Source of the DNA: Anomaloglossus baeobatrachus
Taxonomy: Eukaryota > Chordata > Amphibia > Anura > Aromobatidae
Direction: 5' to 3'
NCBI RefSeq assembly: GCF_048569485.1
Contig: NC_134354.1
Span: forward strand, 397,244,170 to 397,308,169
Length of the DNA stretch: 64,000 bases
The position numbers and the translations under genes are program-made. Each line of letters starts with the position of its first letter. Position 1 is the stretch's first letter. Below the pieces are notes generated by a model. That model worked only from the letters and a program-made list of their open reading frames with translations. It was not told the origin of the DNA and searched no databases. Below, in pieces: positions 22,483 through 32,489 of the stretch.

Positions 22483-25400
22483 CTAGGCCCCCCCCCCCTG
22501 TCCGTGCTCGAAGGCCGCTATCAAACCCGGGGCGCGGATATGATCCTCCAACTCCCAGGATCTATGCTCCGGACCACGGCCGGCCCACTCCACGAGGTAG
22601 TACCTCTTGCCCTGTATGACTTTTGTCTCCACAAGTTTTGCCACCTCAGGGTCGTCGGACGGGGAGTCGGTTTGAGCCGGCAGGGACCCCGAGAATTTAT
22701 TAAGTCGTACGGGTTTCAGGAGGGACACGTGAAAGGTGTTGGCTATAGCCCAGCGTGGAGGGAGCTGGAGTCGATATGCCACTGGGTTTACCTGCTGTAG
22801 TACTTTAAACGGACCCAGATACCTAGGGGCGAATTTGGCTGCCTGTACCCGTAGTTTAACATTCTTAGAGGACAGCCATACTAGGTCACCAGGGGCGAAG
22901 GATGGTGCAGGGCGGCGGCGAACATCAGCCGTTGTCACCATCCGGTCTTTAGCCCTTTTAAGAGCCTCTTGGGTGTCATCCCAGATCTCCCGGGCCTTGG
23001 TCGCCCAATCCTCCACTCTAGTATCGGGTGACGTAATGGGCATCGGAACCGGGATTCTGGGATGTTGTCCGTTATTGAGTAGGAACGGAGTCTGGCCAGT
23101 GGATTCATGGACCGAATTGTTAATGGCAAATTCGGCCCAAGGAAGGAGGTTAGCCCAGTTGTCGTGGTGCGCGGATATAAAATGGCGGAGGTAAGTTACC
23201 AAGGTCTGATTAGTCCTCTCCACTAGTCCATTGGTCTCGGGATGGTATGCGGAGGAGATGTTCAGCTCTATCTGCAGGAGCTTACAGAGCTCTCTCCAGA
23301 AGCGAGACGCGAACTGGGGACCCCGGTCGCTCACCACCTTGTCAGGCATGCCATGCAACCTAAATACATGCCGAATGAACAAGGTGGCGAGAGCACGTGA
23401 CGTCGGGAGTCGTGGGAGAGGCACCAAGTGGACCATTTTAGAGAAGTGGTCCGTGATGACCCATACGACCCTGTGCCCTGCTGACTTGGGCAGATCTCCC
23501 AGGAAGTCCATCCCCACCACTTCCCAGGGACGATCCGGCACTGGCAGTGGGTGAAGAAGACCTGCCGGTCTCTGCCGGGACGGCTTATTCCGAGCACACG
23601 ACATACAGGCTCCCACATATTCCTGTATGTCCTGGGGTAGTCTCGGCCACCAATAATGCCTGGTCACCAGGTCTCTGGTCCTTTTGACCCCGAAGTGACC
23701 CCCGACCTTGGAGGCATGGGCCCACGATAGCACCTCGTTCCGTAGTTCAGGGGGAACGAGGGTTTTGCCAGGTGGCACCTGGTCCAAAGAAGTGGGAGTG
23801 ACCATCCTCAAGCTGTCCGTGGGTAGTATAAGACGAGGCTCCTCCTCGTCCTCCTCCAACACAACCATACAACGTGACAAGGCATCGGCCCGTACGTTCT
23901 TCTCACCGGCCAGGTGGCGGATAATAAAGCGGAACCGGGAGAAGAATAAAGACCAACGGGCCTGCCTTGGGTTCAGGCGTTGTGCTGTCTGGAGGTATGT
24001 GAGGTTTTTGTGGTCAGAAAAAACCTCAAATGGATGCTTCGCACCCTCCAGGAGATGCCGCCATTCCTGGAATGCTAGTTTCATCGCCAGTAACTCCCTA
24101 TCCCCTATGGAATAGTTCCTCTCGGCCGGAGAAAAGGTCTTGGAGAAAAAGAAACACGGATGTTTCCTTCCTCGTTCGTTTTTCTGGTACAGGACTGCAC
24201 CTGCACCGACCGAAGAGGCGTCTACCTCCAGTAGGAAGGGTTTGGAGATGTCTGGACGATGAAGGATGGGAGCTCTGGAGAAGTGAGTTTTGAGAGTGTG
24301 AAATGCCTCTACCGTTTCCCGTGTCCATGCTTTGGGATTAGTGCCCTTGCGGGTAAGGGCAATGATGGGTGCTGCCACCGTCGAGAAGTTGGGAATGAAC
24401 TGGCGATAATAATTGATAAACCCCAAGAATCGCTGGATCGCCTTCAGCGAGCGGGGCTCAGGCCAGTTCATCACTGTCTCCAACTTCCCCGGATCCATTG
24501 CTAACCCCTGACTGGACACTATGTACCCCAGGAACGGCAAGGATTCCTGTTCAAAAACACACTTTTCCAGCTTAGCATATAACGAATGGGTGCGGAGCCT
24601 CTTAAGTACTCGGATGACATCCCTCCAATGGGTGGTAAGATCGGGGGAGAAGATAAGAATGTCATCCAGGTATGCAACCACGGAAAGATACAAATCCCGG
24701 AAAATGTCATTCACAAAGTCTTGAAATACGGCGGGGGCATTGCAGAGTCCGAAGGGCATTACTAGATACTCGTAGTGACCGTCCCTGGTGTTAAAGGCGG
24801 TCTTCCACTCATCGCCCTTTCGGACTCGCACTAGATTATACGCCCCGCGTAGATCCAGCTTTGTGAAGACCTTTGCCCCGCGGAATCGATCAAATAGCTC
24901 AGTAATGAGGGGCAAAGGGTATTTGTTCTTGATTGTGATTGCATTTAATCCCCTGTAATCGATACAGGGGCGCAGATCCCCTTCCTTCTTCTGCCCAAAA
25001 AAGAACCCTGCACCAGCCGGTGAAATAGACTTGCGAATGAACCCCTTCGCCAGGCTGTCCTGAATATATTTGGACATAGCCTCCGTCTCTGGAGCAGAGA
25101 GTGGATACACTCTGCCCCTAGGGGGCTCGGAGCCTGGCTTCAGGTCTATTCGGCAATCATATGGCCGGTGGGGAGGAAGAGTATCTGCGGCCCTTTTGGA
25201 AAAGACATCCCTGTAGGCCTCATAAGGTGTCGGTAAACCCGGCCCCTCAGTATTCCCTGAGGACCCAACCGACCTAATGGTAGCGGGTGGTTCGGTAGTC
25301 ACGAGGTGCTCTCTACAGGATCCTGCCCAGGATGAGATCTCCCCTGTTGCCCAGTTGAGTATAGGAGCATGCTGTCTCAACCAGGGAAGGCCCAGTAGGA

Positions 25401-25803
25401 TCTCATCCGTCCCCCCTGGAAGCACCAGGAAGGACACCTGCTCATGGTGTCCCGGTGGTACATCCATCCTGAGAGGGATGGTGATCTGGGTGATAGGATC
25501 GAGTAGTATGGACCCGTCGACTACCCGGACCCTGAGTGGCTTGGGCAACAGAACCAGGGGAACTGAGTATCGGGTTGCCAGGGAGGTCGAGATGAAATTG
25601 CCTTCAGCGCCTGAGTCCAAGCAAGCCAGGGCAGAGAAGAGAGTAGTGCCGAACTGCAACTGGGTGCTGATAGTCAACCTAGAGGGAGAAGTAGCGTCTA
25701 GAGTCCCCCCTCTGATAGAAACTAGACGCTGTCTTTTCCCGACGGTTTGGGACATAGGGTAGCTATGTGTCCCTTCTGCCCACAGGAAAAGCAGATGACA
25801 CAA
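22483..25803 (-). CDS. Chromovirus Pol with chromodomain
   Basis: The open frame of 1106 residues is read in the -1 frame relative to Gag. Parts in order: aspartic protease (LDSGAEGN near 62-69), reverse transcriptase (YLDD near 378-381), RNase H (EVDASSVGAGAVL from about 526), integrase with a HHCC zinc region (about 695-736) and D,D35E core (DRGPQF near 826 and NGLVERTN near 862), then a chromodomain (about 1054-1098, KRYYLVEWAGRGPEHRSWE). It copies element RNA and integrates the DNA; chromodomains of this branch steer integration toward modified chromatin. The frame is open, so the first methionine is not necessarily the translation start; synthesis is expected as a Gag-Pol fusion. Confidence 0.92.
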   Translation of the reverse strand: MCHLLFLWAEGTHSYPMSQTVGKRQRLVSIRGGTLDATSPSRLTISTQLQFGTTLFSALACLDSGAEGNFISTSLATRYSVPLVLLPKPLRVRVVDGSILLDPITQITIPLRMDVPPGHHEQVSFLVLPGGTDEILLGLPWLRQHAPILNWATGEISSWAGSCREHLVTTEPPATIRSVGSSGNTEGPGLPTPYEAYRDVFSKRAADTLPPHRPYDCRIDLKPGSEPPRGRVYPLSAPETEAMSKYIQDSLAKGFIRKSISPAGAGFFFGQKKEGDLRPCIDYRGLNAITIKNKYPLPLITELFDRFRGAKVFTKLDLRGAYNLVRVRKGDEWKTAFNTRDGHYEYLVMPFGLCNAPAVFQDFVNDIFRDLYLSVVAYLDDILIFSPDLTTHWRDVIRVLKRLRTHSLYAKLEKCVFEQESLPFLGYIVSSQGLAMDPGKLETVMNWPEPRSLKAIQRFLGFINYYRQFIPNFSTVAAPIIALTRKGTNPKAWTRETVEAFHTLKTHFSRAPILHRPDISKPFLLEVDASSVGAGAVLYQKNERGRKHPCFFFSKTFSPAERNYSIGDRELLAMKLAFQEWRHLLEGAKHPFEVFSDHKNLTYLQTAQRLNPRQARWSLFFSRFRFIIRHLAGEKNVRADALSRCMVVLEEDEEEPRLILPTDSLRMVTPTSLDQVPPGKTLVPPELRNEVLSWAHASKVGGHFGVKRTRDLVTRHYWWPRLPQDIQEYVGACMSCARNKPSRQRPAGLLHPLPVPDRPWEVVGMDFLGDLPKSAGHRVVWVITDHFSKMVHLVPLPRLPTSRALATLFIRHVFRLHGMPDKVVSDRGPQFASRFWRELCKLLQIELNISSAYHPETNGLVERTNQTLVTYLRHFISAHHDNWANLLPWAEFAINNSVHESTGQTPFLLNNGQHPRIPVPMPITSPDTRVEDWATKAREIWDDTQEALKRAKDRMVTTADVRRRPAPSFAPGDLVWLSSKNVKLRVQAAKFAPRYLGPFKVLQQVNPVAYRLQLPPRWAIANTFHVSLLKPVRLNKFSGSLPAQTDSPSDDPEVAKLVETKVIQGKRYYLVEWAGRGPEHRSWELEDHIRAPGLIAAFEHGQGGGA

Positions 25804-26609
25804 GACCGAGAACCTGGGGCAGAGGAGACCACTTTGGACACCTCCATTGACTCCACGGAGTCGCCTACAGGACTGGCTGGGGGACCTGTCTGATGGAGGA
25901 CGGGAGTCAGACGCTTTTTAGGCCGAGAAGACATGGGTGCTGAAGAGACCTCGAGCCTTCGCTCCGCCTGGCGGATGTCTATGCGAGAGGCAACCTGAAT
26001 CAAGGACTCTAAAGTGGCAGGCACCTCACGTGTGGCCAGTGCGTCTTTGACAAACCCTGCCAGGCCCTCCCAAAACACAGGGACAAGGACCTTATCCGGC
26101 CAGTTCAGCTCTGCGGCCAGTGTCCTAAAGTGTACAGCAAAGTCCCCGACTGAAGCAGACCCTTGCCGAAGTCGTAGGAGGCGCAGCGCGGAATCGTGGG
26201 TGACATGAGGCCCGAGGAACACCATTCTCATGGCCCCAAGATAAGCTGCTAAGTTATTCACCACACGATCTCCGTGCTCCCACAACGGCGTGGACCACTT
26301 CAGCGCTCTCCCTGTGAGCAGGGACTGGACGAAAGCTACCTTCGCCTTCTCGGTAGCGTAAAGAGTCGCGGACAGCTCTAAGTAGGTGGTAACCTGGTTT
26401 ATAAAACCACGGCACTCAGAGCTGTTGCCGCTAAAGCGCTCTGGAAGCGCAAGGCGAGGAGACCTTCCGCCCAATAGCACAGCCTGGGTAGCCGCCTGGG
26501 TGGCGACTGTCGTCAGAGTAGTCTTATCGGAGGAAGACTGCTCCACTGCTGCCAATCGTGACTCCAACTGCTGCACATAACGCAGCAACTGCTGCTGCTC
26601 TTCAGCCAT
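25722..26609 (-). CDS. Chromovirus Gag
   Basis: A 295-residue structural protein of the Ty3-type element, starting with MAEEQQQLLRYVQQLESRLA, a coiled-coil-like N-terminus. The middle holds a Gag capsid region typical of Ty3 elements (RFSGNSSECRGFINQ, FVQSLLTGRALKW). A single zinc knuckle, CFSCGQKGHIATLC, near the C-terminus is of the CX2CX4HX4C nucleic-acid-binding type. The frame overlaps pol by 82 nt, and pol is in the -1 frame. The start lies only 25 nt from the LTR border. It is a part of a mobile element, not a host gene. Confidence 0.9.
   Translation of the reverse strand: MAEEQQQLLRYVQQLESRLAAVEQSSSDKTTLTTVATQAATQAVLLGGRSPRLALPERFSGNSSECRGFINQVTTYLELSATLYATEKAKVAFVQSLLTGRALKWSTPLWEHGDRVVNNLAAYLGAMRMVFLGPHVTHDSALRLLRLRQGSASVGDFAVHFRTLAAELNWPDKVLVPVFWEGLAGFVKDALATREVPATLESLIQVASRIDIRQAERRLEVSSAPMSSRPKKRLTPVLHQTGPPASPVGDSVESMEVSKVVSSAPGSRSCVICFSCGQKGHIATLCPKPSGKDSV
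25734..25740 (-). promoter_or_regulatory. Putative -1 frameshift site between Gag and Pol
   Basis: Near the end of Gag the minus strand reads GGGAAAA, split as G GGA AAA in the Gag frame. This fits the X XXY YYZ slippery rule, lies inside the gag-pol overlap, and gives the -1 shift needed to enter Pol. Confidence 0.6.
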
Positions 26610-26622
26610 AGCCAGACCTTTG

Positions 26623-26632
26623 GCGCGACCGT
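26623..26632 (-). promoter_or_regulatory. Predicted self-priming primer site of the chromovirus
   Basis: Two nucleotides past the 5' LTR, the minus strand reads ACGGTCGCGC. This is exactly complementary to GCGCGACCGT in the predicted start of the element's own transcript (27171-27162). There is no TGG-starting tRNA-type primer site. Tf1/Sushi-type elements are known or proposed to prime this way; applying it here is inference. Confidence 0.55.
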
Positions 26633-26634
26633 AA

Positions 26635-27715
26635 TGTTACGAGGGGGACCCGGGGAAGCGTGCCAAGATGGGAAATGGACTGCTTCCGCCGGTCAAGGTC
26701 CACTGTGCGGTGTAAGGGACCGCCGCTATGGTGGGTTAAGAGTGAGCGGGTTGCTGCTTGCGATCGTCTGGAATGTCACAGACGATCTATGTACACCGAT
26801 CTGCCCTAACCTGTGAGGGTTGTATGGCACAGATCTCACGGCTCGGTGTACCTGTTGCACGGGGAAGCACAGAGGTGCCCACGCACGTGTGCCAGTGGAA
26901 GTCACGAGAATATGGCACGAGGGTAGCACAGAGGTGCCCACGCACGTGTGCTTTCAATAACCAGGTGAGTCCAATGGAGACTTGAGGAGCTCACCTGGGA
27001 CAGGAACACGGCCTGTTGACGGGGGTACTGCCGGAGCAGCAAGGCAGGAACACGGCCTGCAAACGAGGTACTGCCGGAGCAGCAAGGGCCAAGCCCACAA
27101 GAGACAGTAATGCCTGAGCAGTGGCGTGGCAGCACGCTGCCAGACATCCAAACATAGAAGGACGGTCGCGCGCCGCCATGATGGCAGGGGGAGCTTTTAA
27201 GGAGGTGCAGCTCCACCCGAGGGCGGGCGCGAGGCGGAGATGACGGACTTGACCCAATCAGGGTCCACGACGTCCCAGCCTGGCCAGTCAGGATTCACCA
27301 CATCACCAGCCTTGTCATCAAGCCGTGTGACGTCAGTGAGCGAATCAGGACCCACCACGCATTGCACATGCTCACCCTCCTGCCTCTGGGAAATAGAGGC
27401 GGGATCCTCGGTCTCACAATGTGGAGAGATAACGGGAATCTCACTGCTTCCCTGAGCAGTAAACCTCTGCACATTGCGCAGCCTCGCAGACCTTCGGGGC
27501 CGCTGAGCAGGAGAGTCTGCGGCAGGCCAGAATGGGAGACCGCTTCACTCCTTGTAACAGGAGAACCACTAGGTGTCACCCTTCTGCTGCCTCTCTGAGA
27601 AGGTATCTCCTGCAGTCTGGCAGACCTTCGGCGCTGCTGAGCAGGAGTGCTCGTGGCAGGCAAGGAATGGGAGACTGCCTCAGTCCTTGCCTCAGGAGAG
27701 CCACGAGATGTAACA
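26635..27715 (-). repeat. 5' LTR of the chromovirus (minus strand)
   Basis: On the minus strand it reads TGTTACATCTCGTGG to CCCCCTCGTAACA. A TATA-like TTAAAAG (27194-27200) lies about 25 nt upstream of GCGCGACCGT (27171-27162), the probable transcript 5' region. Confidence 0.88.
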
Positions 27716-28512
27716 GTACGCGCTGCATGTGCATATCCTAAAGGAAGAAGCGGCCCCAGAGGGACCAGAGTGGCGCCGTACAATGCAAGCGCGCAGCCTC
27801 TCTCCTAGCAGCAGCACTACCTCAAGGCAGACCCAGGCCACAGAACTGAGCAGAGGTCCTGCGACAGCCACGCAAGAAACGCAGACCAGGATCTCAATGG
27901 CCTACATGCTGCCCAGGGCCCTGTCAAAGAGGGACCCCAGCAATGAAGAGTAAAGAAGTAAGAAGCAGCTGAACTGTATATATCCCCTGTCTGCCCCTCA
28001 TTCTTTTTGAAGATGTCCCTTGTGTTCTGCCCCAATGTTCTTTTCGAAGATGACACCCTTTCCTGATGTACTGCCCCTCATGCTTTTTGAAGACGTCACC
28101 CCCCATGTTTATGTGTACCGGGCCACTGAACTGGAATGTGGGCCCCGGTAAATGTGATGTCTTATGTAACCAGGCCACTGGACTTAGTGGCTGGTTTTAT
28201 ATGTCCCATTGTTGTTTGAAAGGAAACGAACTGCCAGGCTACTGGACTTGTTGTAGCCGAAAATGTATATAGTTGCACCCGTTGTGCCCCCTACCAGAAT
28301 TATGGGGGATGTGCCCGAACCGTGCAATGAACTGGAAGTGCACACATAGTTTCTTTATAAGAAGTTTGCAACGTTAAAGTATTTATGCCTCCCATAAAGG
28401 GAAGAAATGTTTTATTGTTTTATGTTTTGCATACCAAAAATGTTTTGCAGTTCTCCCACATGTTTTTGTTGTTTTTCAGCCCGAGGATGTGCTGGGATTT
28501 GCTGTGGGGGAG
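27716..28512 (+). other. Downstream internal part of the split LTR element
   Basis: It resumes after the chromovirus target duplication. A charged coding-like start is followed by a non-coding tail with repeated words such as CTTTTTGAAGA and TGCCCCTCAT at about 30- to 60-bp spacing (27990-28100). It ends in the purine-rich GTGGGGGAG before the 3' LTR. Confidence 0.6.
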
Positions 28513-28914
28513 TGTGGCGCCCCTGAGGCTTCCGTCGCCACAGGTCATTGCACCCCATCCAGCGGTGTGATGCCCCATTCTGGGAGAGGAAGAGAGTGAA
28601 CTCTGGTCCCCTGGTAAATCCACACTACACCCATTGTTAGGTACATACTGGGACCAGGGAAAGTGGCAGTTACCCCCCCCCATGCTGCATGCTGGGAGGG
28701 GCCGTAAGACCCATCCCTGCTCCTATAGGGTACAGCTTGGCAACTGGGGAGGTGGGAGGAGCCATCTGAGAGCAGACACAAAGGGAGGAAGGTCAAGTTA
28801 GTTTCAGTCTACCTCAGGAAGTGAGAGAGTGAGCATGTAGTTGGAGAAGAAGAACGAGAGAGAGGAGGGAGGAGGAGGCCTGCTGGAGGCAGGCAAGGAG
28901 GAGGAAAGAAAGAG

Positions 28915-28961
<47 letters not shown>

Positions 28962-29878
28962 AGGAAAGAAAAGCTCCAAGTCAGACAGGAGCAGAGAAAC
29001 AGAAGGAGACGCTTCCTGGTGAAGATCCTGGGACCCAGAGGTCCATGTGACACCACGTAGAAGACAGAAGGGATCCCAGGGCCACGGGTAGTCCTAGAGG
29101 TACCACGGGCAGTCCTAGAGGTACCACGGAGAGGTCCTAGAGGCGCCACGGGTAGTTGTAGGCTACGGTGGCCTGTTCCACAATAACATCAGTGGAGGGA
29201 TCAAGCTGCGACAGGGGACGGTCCCTAGAGACTGGAGGAGTGCAAAATCATCTCCAAAATCTAAAAACCGAGGCCAAGGGAACGTTGTAAACTCCCAGGG
29301 CCAGAACCCATAGCAGACTTCCAGAAAAGGGGTAATCAGCCGACAGGTGACCCCCCAGCCTGGAGGCTGTAGTGGAGGCCAAGCCAGGTCCATCCTAACA
29401 AAGGCAAGGCTAAGGAAGACAGCAGAAGAAAGAGACACTAAGAGAAGGGTACCGGCTTTCACTCTCAGAATCACCCAGAAACGGCGGAGGTCCCTGACAG
29501 TGGTTCCAGCAGTCCAAGGGTCCCTACAGCTGTGACAAGAACTGTGAGTAAAGAACTTGAACTGCACCCTTGAAGTGGTCTCTGTTATTTCAGCTGCATA
29601 GACATTCACAAGCACCAACTGTGCCCCGGGCATTGCTCCACCTGTGGGGAGCAGTACCACCATTGCTGCCATAACATCACCCCGGAGGCCTCACACAGCA
29701 GCGGCGGCTTAATAGCCGCAGACCACAGGTGGCGTCACGAACACGACCATTAATAAGCAAGCCACATATTCTATTGACATCCACCAGGGCCACGGAGCCG
29801 GGCCCAGCCACCACTGACTACCACCGGACTAGTCCGGCCCGGCACCGGGTGTCCCATAGCCCTGGGGTGGGCGAGTCA
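28513..29878 (+). repeat. 3' LTR of the split retroelement
   Basis: It runs from TGTGGCGCCCCTGAGG to GGGCGAGTCA, has no gap, and includes an imperfect (GAAA)n at about 28911-28965. It matches the 5' LTR with about 1-2 percent difference and minor length changes. Confidence 0.88.
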
Positions 29879-30179
29879 CATGCATTGCTCAGGTGTAATT
29901 TTGGCTCATTCTTCCACACAAACACTCTAAAAAACTTGAAGGTTCCATAGGTTTCTTTTATTAACTCTGAGCTTTAGTTGCTTCCATAAATTTTCCATTG
30001 GAGTCAGATGCTTGGCTGGTTTATTCTACCAGCTTTGTTTTCTTTCTTTGAAAACAACTGAATTTCTTTGGCTGTGTGTATAAGATTTGTTTCATCTTCA
30101 TCATCCTGGTAGATGACAGCAGAATTTCTTTTATCAAGAATGTCTCTGTACATTTGTCCATTCATCCTTCTTTCAATTA

Positions 30180-31113
30180 CAGTGGAACCTCGCTTAACGA
30201 GTAACCCAGTTAGCAAGTATTTCGCTTAATGAGCAAAGCTTGCTGTAAATTTGTAACTCAGTTTACGAGCAAGCTTTGCTGTACGAGCAAAATACTCACC
30301 GCACACACTTCCGGTTCCGTACATCCACCGCGCTCTAACGCGCTGGTGCAGTCCACGCAAACACACACAAACACACACAAACACACACAAGCAAACACAA
30401 GCACACACGCGCACACACAAACACGCGCACACACACATATTATGCTCACCTTACCTTCCGTTCCATTGCCGTCCTCATGGTTCTTGTAGTTCGCCGGTAC
30501 AGGATGTGTATCGGGTTACGATGGTTACCCTATACACAGCCTGTACCGATGAACTACAAGAACCATGAGGCCGGCGATGGAATGGAAGGTACACATATTA
30601 TGCTCACTTTACCTTACGTTTCTTTGCTGGCCTCATGGTTCTTGTAGTTCGTCGCTACAGGCTGTGTATCGGCAACCATGGCGATGAGGGAGGAACTTTC
30701 GCTGTCAGCCGCTACTCAAAGGCAGCGCGCTGGCCAATCAGAGGCAAGGGGCTCCTGCCTTTGACGTCAGCGCTCTGGCAGCGGAAGTTCCTCCCTCATC
30801 GCGATGGTTACCCGATACACATCCTGTACCGGCGAACTACAAGTTCTAGGAGACCGCCGATGGACCGGAAGGTAAGGTGAGCATAATACATATATGTATG
30901 TGTGTGTGCGTGCGTGTTTGTGTGTGTTTGTGCGGGTTTGTACATGTGTGGAATGGCACAATAGGGGACCAGGATGGGACATTTAACAAGTTGTGGAACG
31001 ACTTGTCAACATTGCAATAGTTTCCTATGGGAAATCTTGTTTTGCTGAACGAGTAACTTGGTTAACAAGCACACTCCCAGAACGGATTGTTCTCGTTAAC
31101 CAAAGTTCCACTG
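30180..31113. mobile_element. Tigger-like non-autonomous DNA element
   Basis: It begins CAGTGGAACCTCGCTTAACG after TA and ends in the complement of CAGTGGAACTTTGGTTAACG. The interior is a large palindrome (TACAAGAACCATGAGG and its complement recur) with mirrored CA/GT-rich simple repeats at 30353-30438 and 30895-30945. It has no transposase. It inserted into the Tc1-type relic. A related copy lies in an LDLRAP1 intron (58536-59045). Confidence 0.65.
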
Positions 31114-31314
31114 GATATGAAATTTGCCATTGCTGTATGCTGAGAAACATCCCTACAGCATGATGTTCCCATTTCACTGTTGGTATGGTGCTTTTGGGGT
31201 GATATCCAGTGCCTTTTAGTCTCCAAACACAGTGTGTATTATGAAATCCAAAGAGTACAATTTTGGTATCATCTGCCTGCCTGTATTCTTCCAGTATTTT
31301 GCAGGTTTGTCTAA

Positions 31315-32183
31315 GGGTACCTTCACACTTAGCGATGCAGCAGCGATCCGACCAGCGATCTGACCTGGTCAGGATCGCTGCTGCATCGCTACATGGTCGC
31401 TGGTGAGCTGTCAAACAGGCAGATCTCACCAGCGACCAGTGAACAGCCCCCAGCCAGCAGCGACGTGCAAGCGACGCTGTGCTTGCACGGAGCCGCCGTC
31501 TGGAAGCTGCGGAGACTGGTAACTAAGGTAAACATCGGGTATGGTTACCCGATGTTTACATTAGTTACCAGCGCACACCGCTTAGCTGTGTGTGCAGGGA
31601 GCAGGGAGCCGCGCACACTGAGCGCTGGCTCCTTTCTCCACTAGCTACAGTACACATCGGGTTAATTAACCCGATGTGTAATGCAGCTACATGTGCAGAG
31701 AGCAGGGAGCCGTGCACACTGCTTAGCGCTGGCTCCTTGCTCTCCTAGCTGCTGTACACATCGGGTTAATTAACCCGATGTGTACAGCAGCTACATGTGC
31801 AGAGAGCCGGAGCCGGCAGCACAGGCAGCGTGAGAGCTGCAGAGGCTGGTAACTAAGGTAAATATCGGGTAACCACCTTGGTTACCCGATGTTTATCTTG
31901 GTTACAAGCCTACCTCAGCTGTCAGACGCCGGCTCCTGCTCCCTGCTCGCTTCATTTGTCGCTCTCTCGCTGTCACACACAGCGATCTGTGTGTCACAGT
32001 GGGAGAGCGCCTTTGAAGAAAACGAACCAGGGCTGTGTGTAACGAGCAGCGATCTCGCAGCAGGGGCCAGATTGCTGCTCATTGTCACACACAGCGAGAT
32101 CGCTAATGAGGTCACTGCTGCGTCACAAAAAGCGTGACTCAGCAGCGATCTCGGCAGTGAGCTCGCTGTGTGTGAAGCACCCC
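31315..32183. mobile_element. PIF/Harbinger-type MITE (869 bp)
   Basis: TAA copies flank it (31312-31314, 32184-32186). The ends GGGTACCTTCACACTTAGCG and, reversed, GGGGTGCTTCACACACAGCG are inverted repeats. The interior has repeated hairpins such as ACATCGGGTTAATTAACCCG (twice). It is non-coding. Confidence 0.78.
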
Positions 32184-32489
32184 TAAATGTTGCTGAGCAA
32201 ACTTTAAATGCACTTGTATGTGCTTATTTTATCTAGCAGCTTTATTTTTTTTCTCTGAAACCAATTGGGAATTTCTTTGGCTATGTGTTTGGGACCATTG
32301 TCTTTCTGAAATGTCTTTCCTGTTTTCATCTTCATCATCCTGATAGAAGGCAGCCCTACACTCAGTTTCCACCTCCAAACTTCACTGTTGGTATGTTTTT
32401 GGGGTGACATGCAGTGCCTTTTGGCATCCAAACATGGTGTGTATTATAGCAACCAAAGAGTTCAGTTTTAGTCTCATCTGAACAGACTA

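Larger units (their letters stand above)
21401..27715 (-). mobile_element. Ty3/gypsy chromovirus, whole-looking
   Basis: The element lies in minus orientation with two LTRs, gag, and a pol with protease, reverse transcriptase, RNase H, integrase and a C-terminal chromodomain in that order. This is typical of the chromovirus branch of Metaviridae (Sushi-like in vertebrates). The target duplication is GTACG(C) at 21395-21400 and 27716-27721. LTRs differ by roughly half a percent by eye, so insertion is recent. Both reading frames look open throughout, with no obvious break. It inserted into the internal region of the older LTR element at 18629-29878. Confidence 0.92.
18629..29878 (+). mobile_element. 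LTR retroelement, non-autonomous-looking, split by a Ty3 insertion
   Basis: Two LTRs bracket an internal region and the whole is flanked by exact 4-bp copies of CATG (18625-18628, 29879-29882). Directly after the 5' LTR lies a primer-site-like TGGCGTCACGAACAGGAT (20109-20126). A purine-rich GTGGGGGAG precedes the 3' LTR. Its own internal sequence (20105-21400 and 27716-28512, about 2.1 kb) shows no reverse transcriptase or integrase; the only recognisable domain is a cold-shock-like one. It is broken as a coding unit and interrupted by the chromovirus at 21401-27715. The two LTRs differ by roughly 1-2 percent by eye, so it is fairly young. The family is unassigned; I infer mobilisation in trans. 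Confidence 0.85.
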
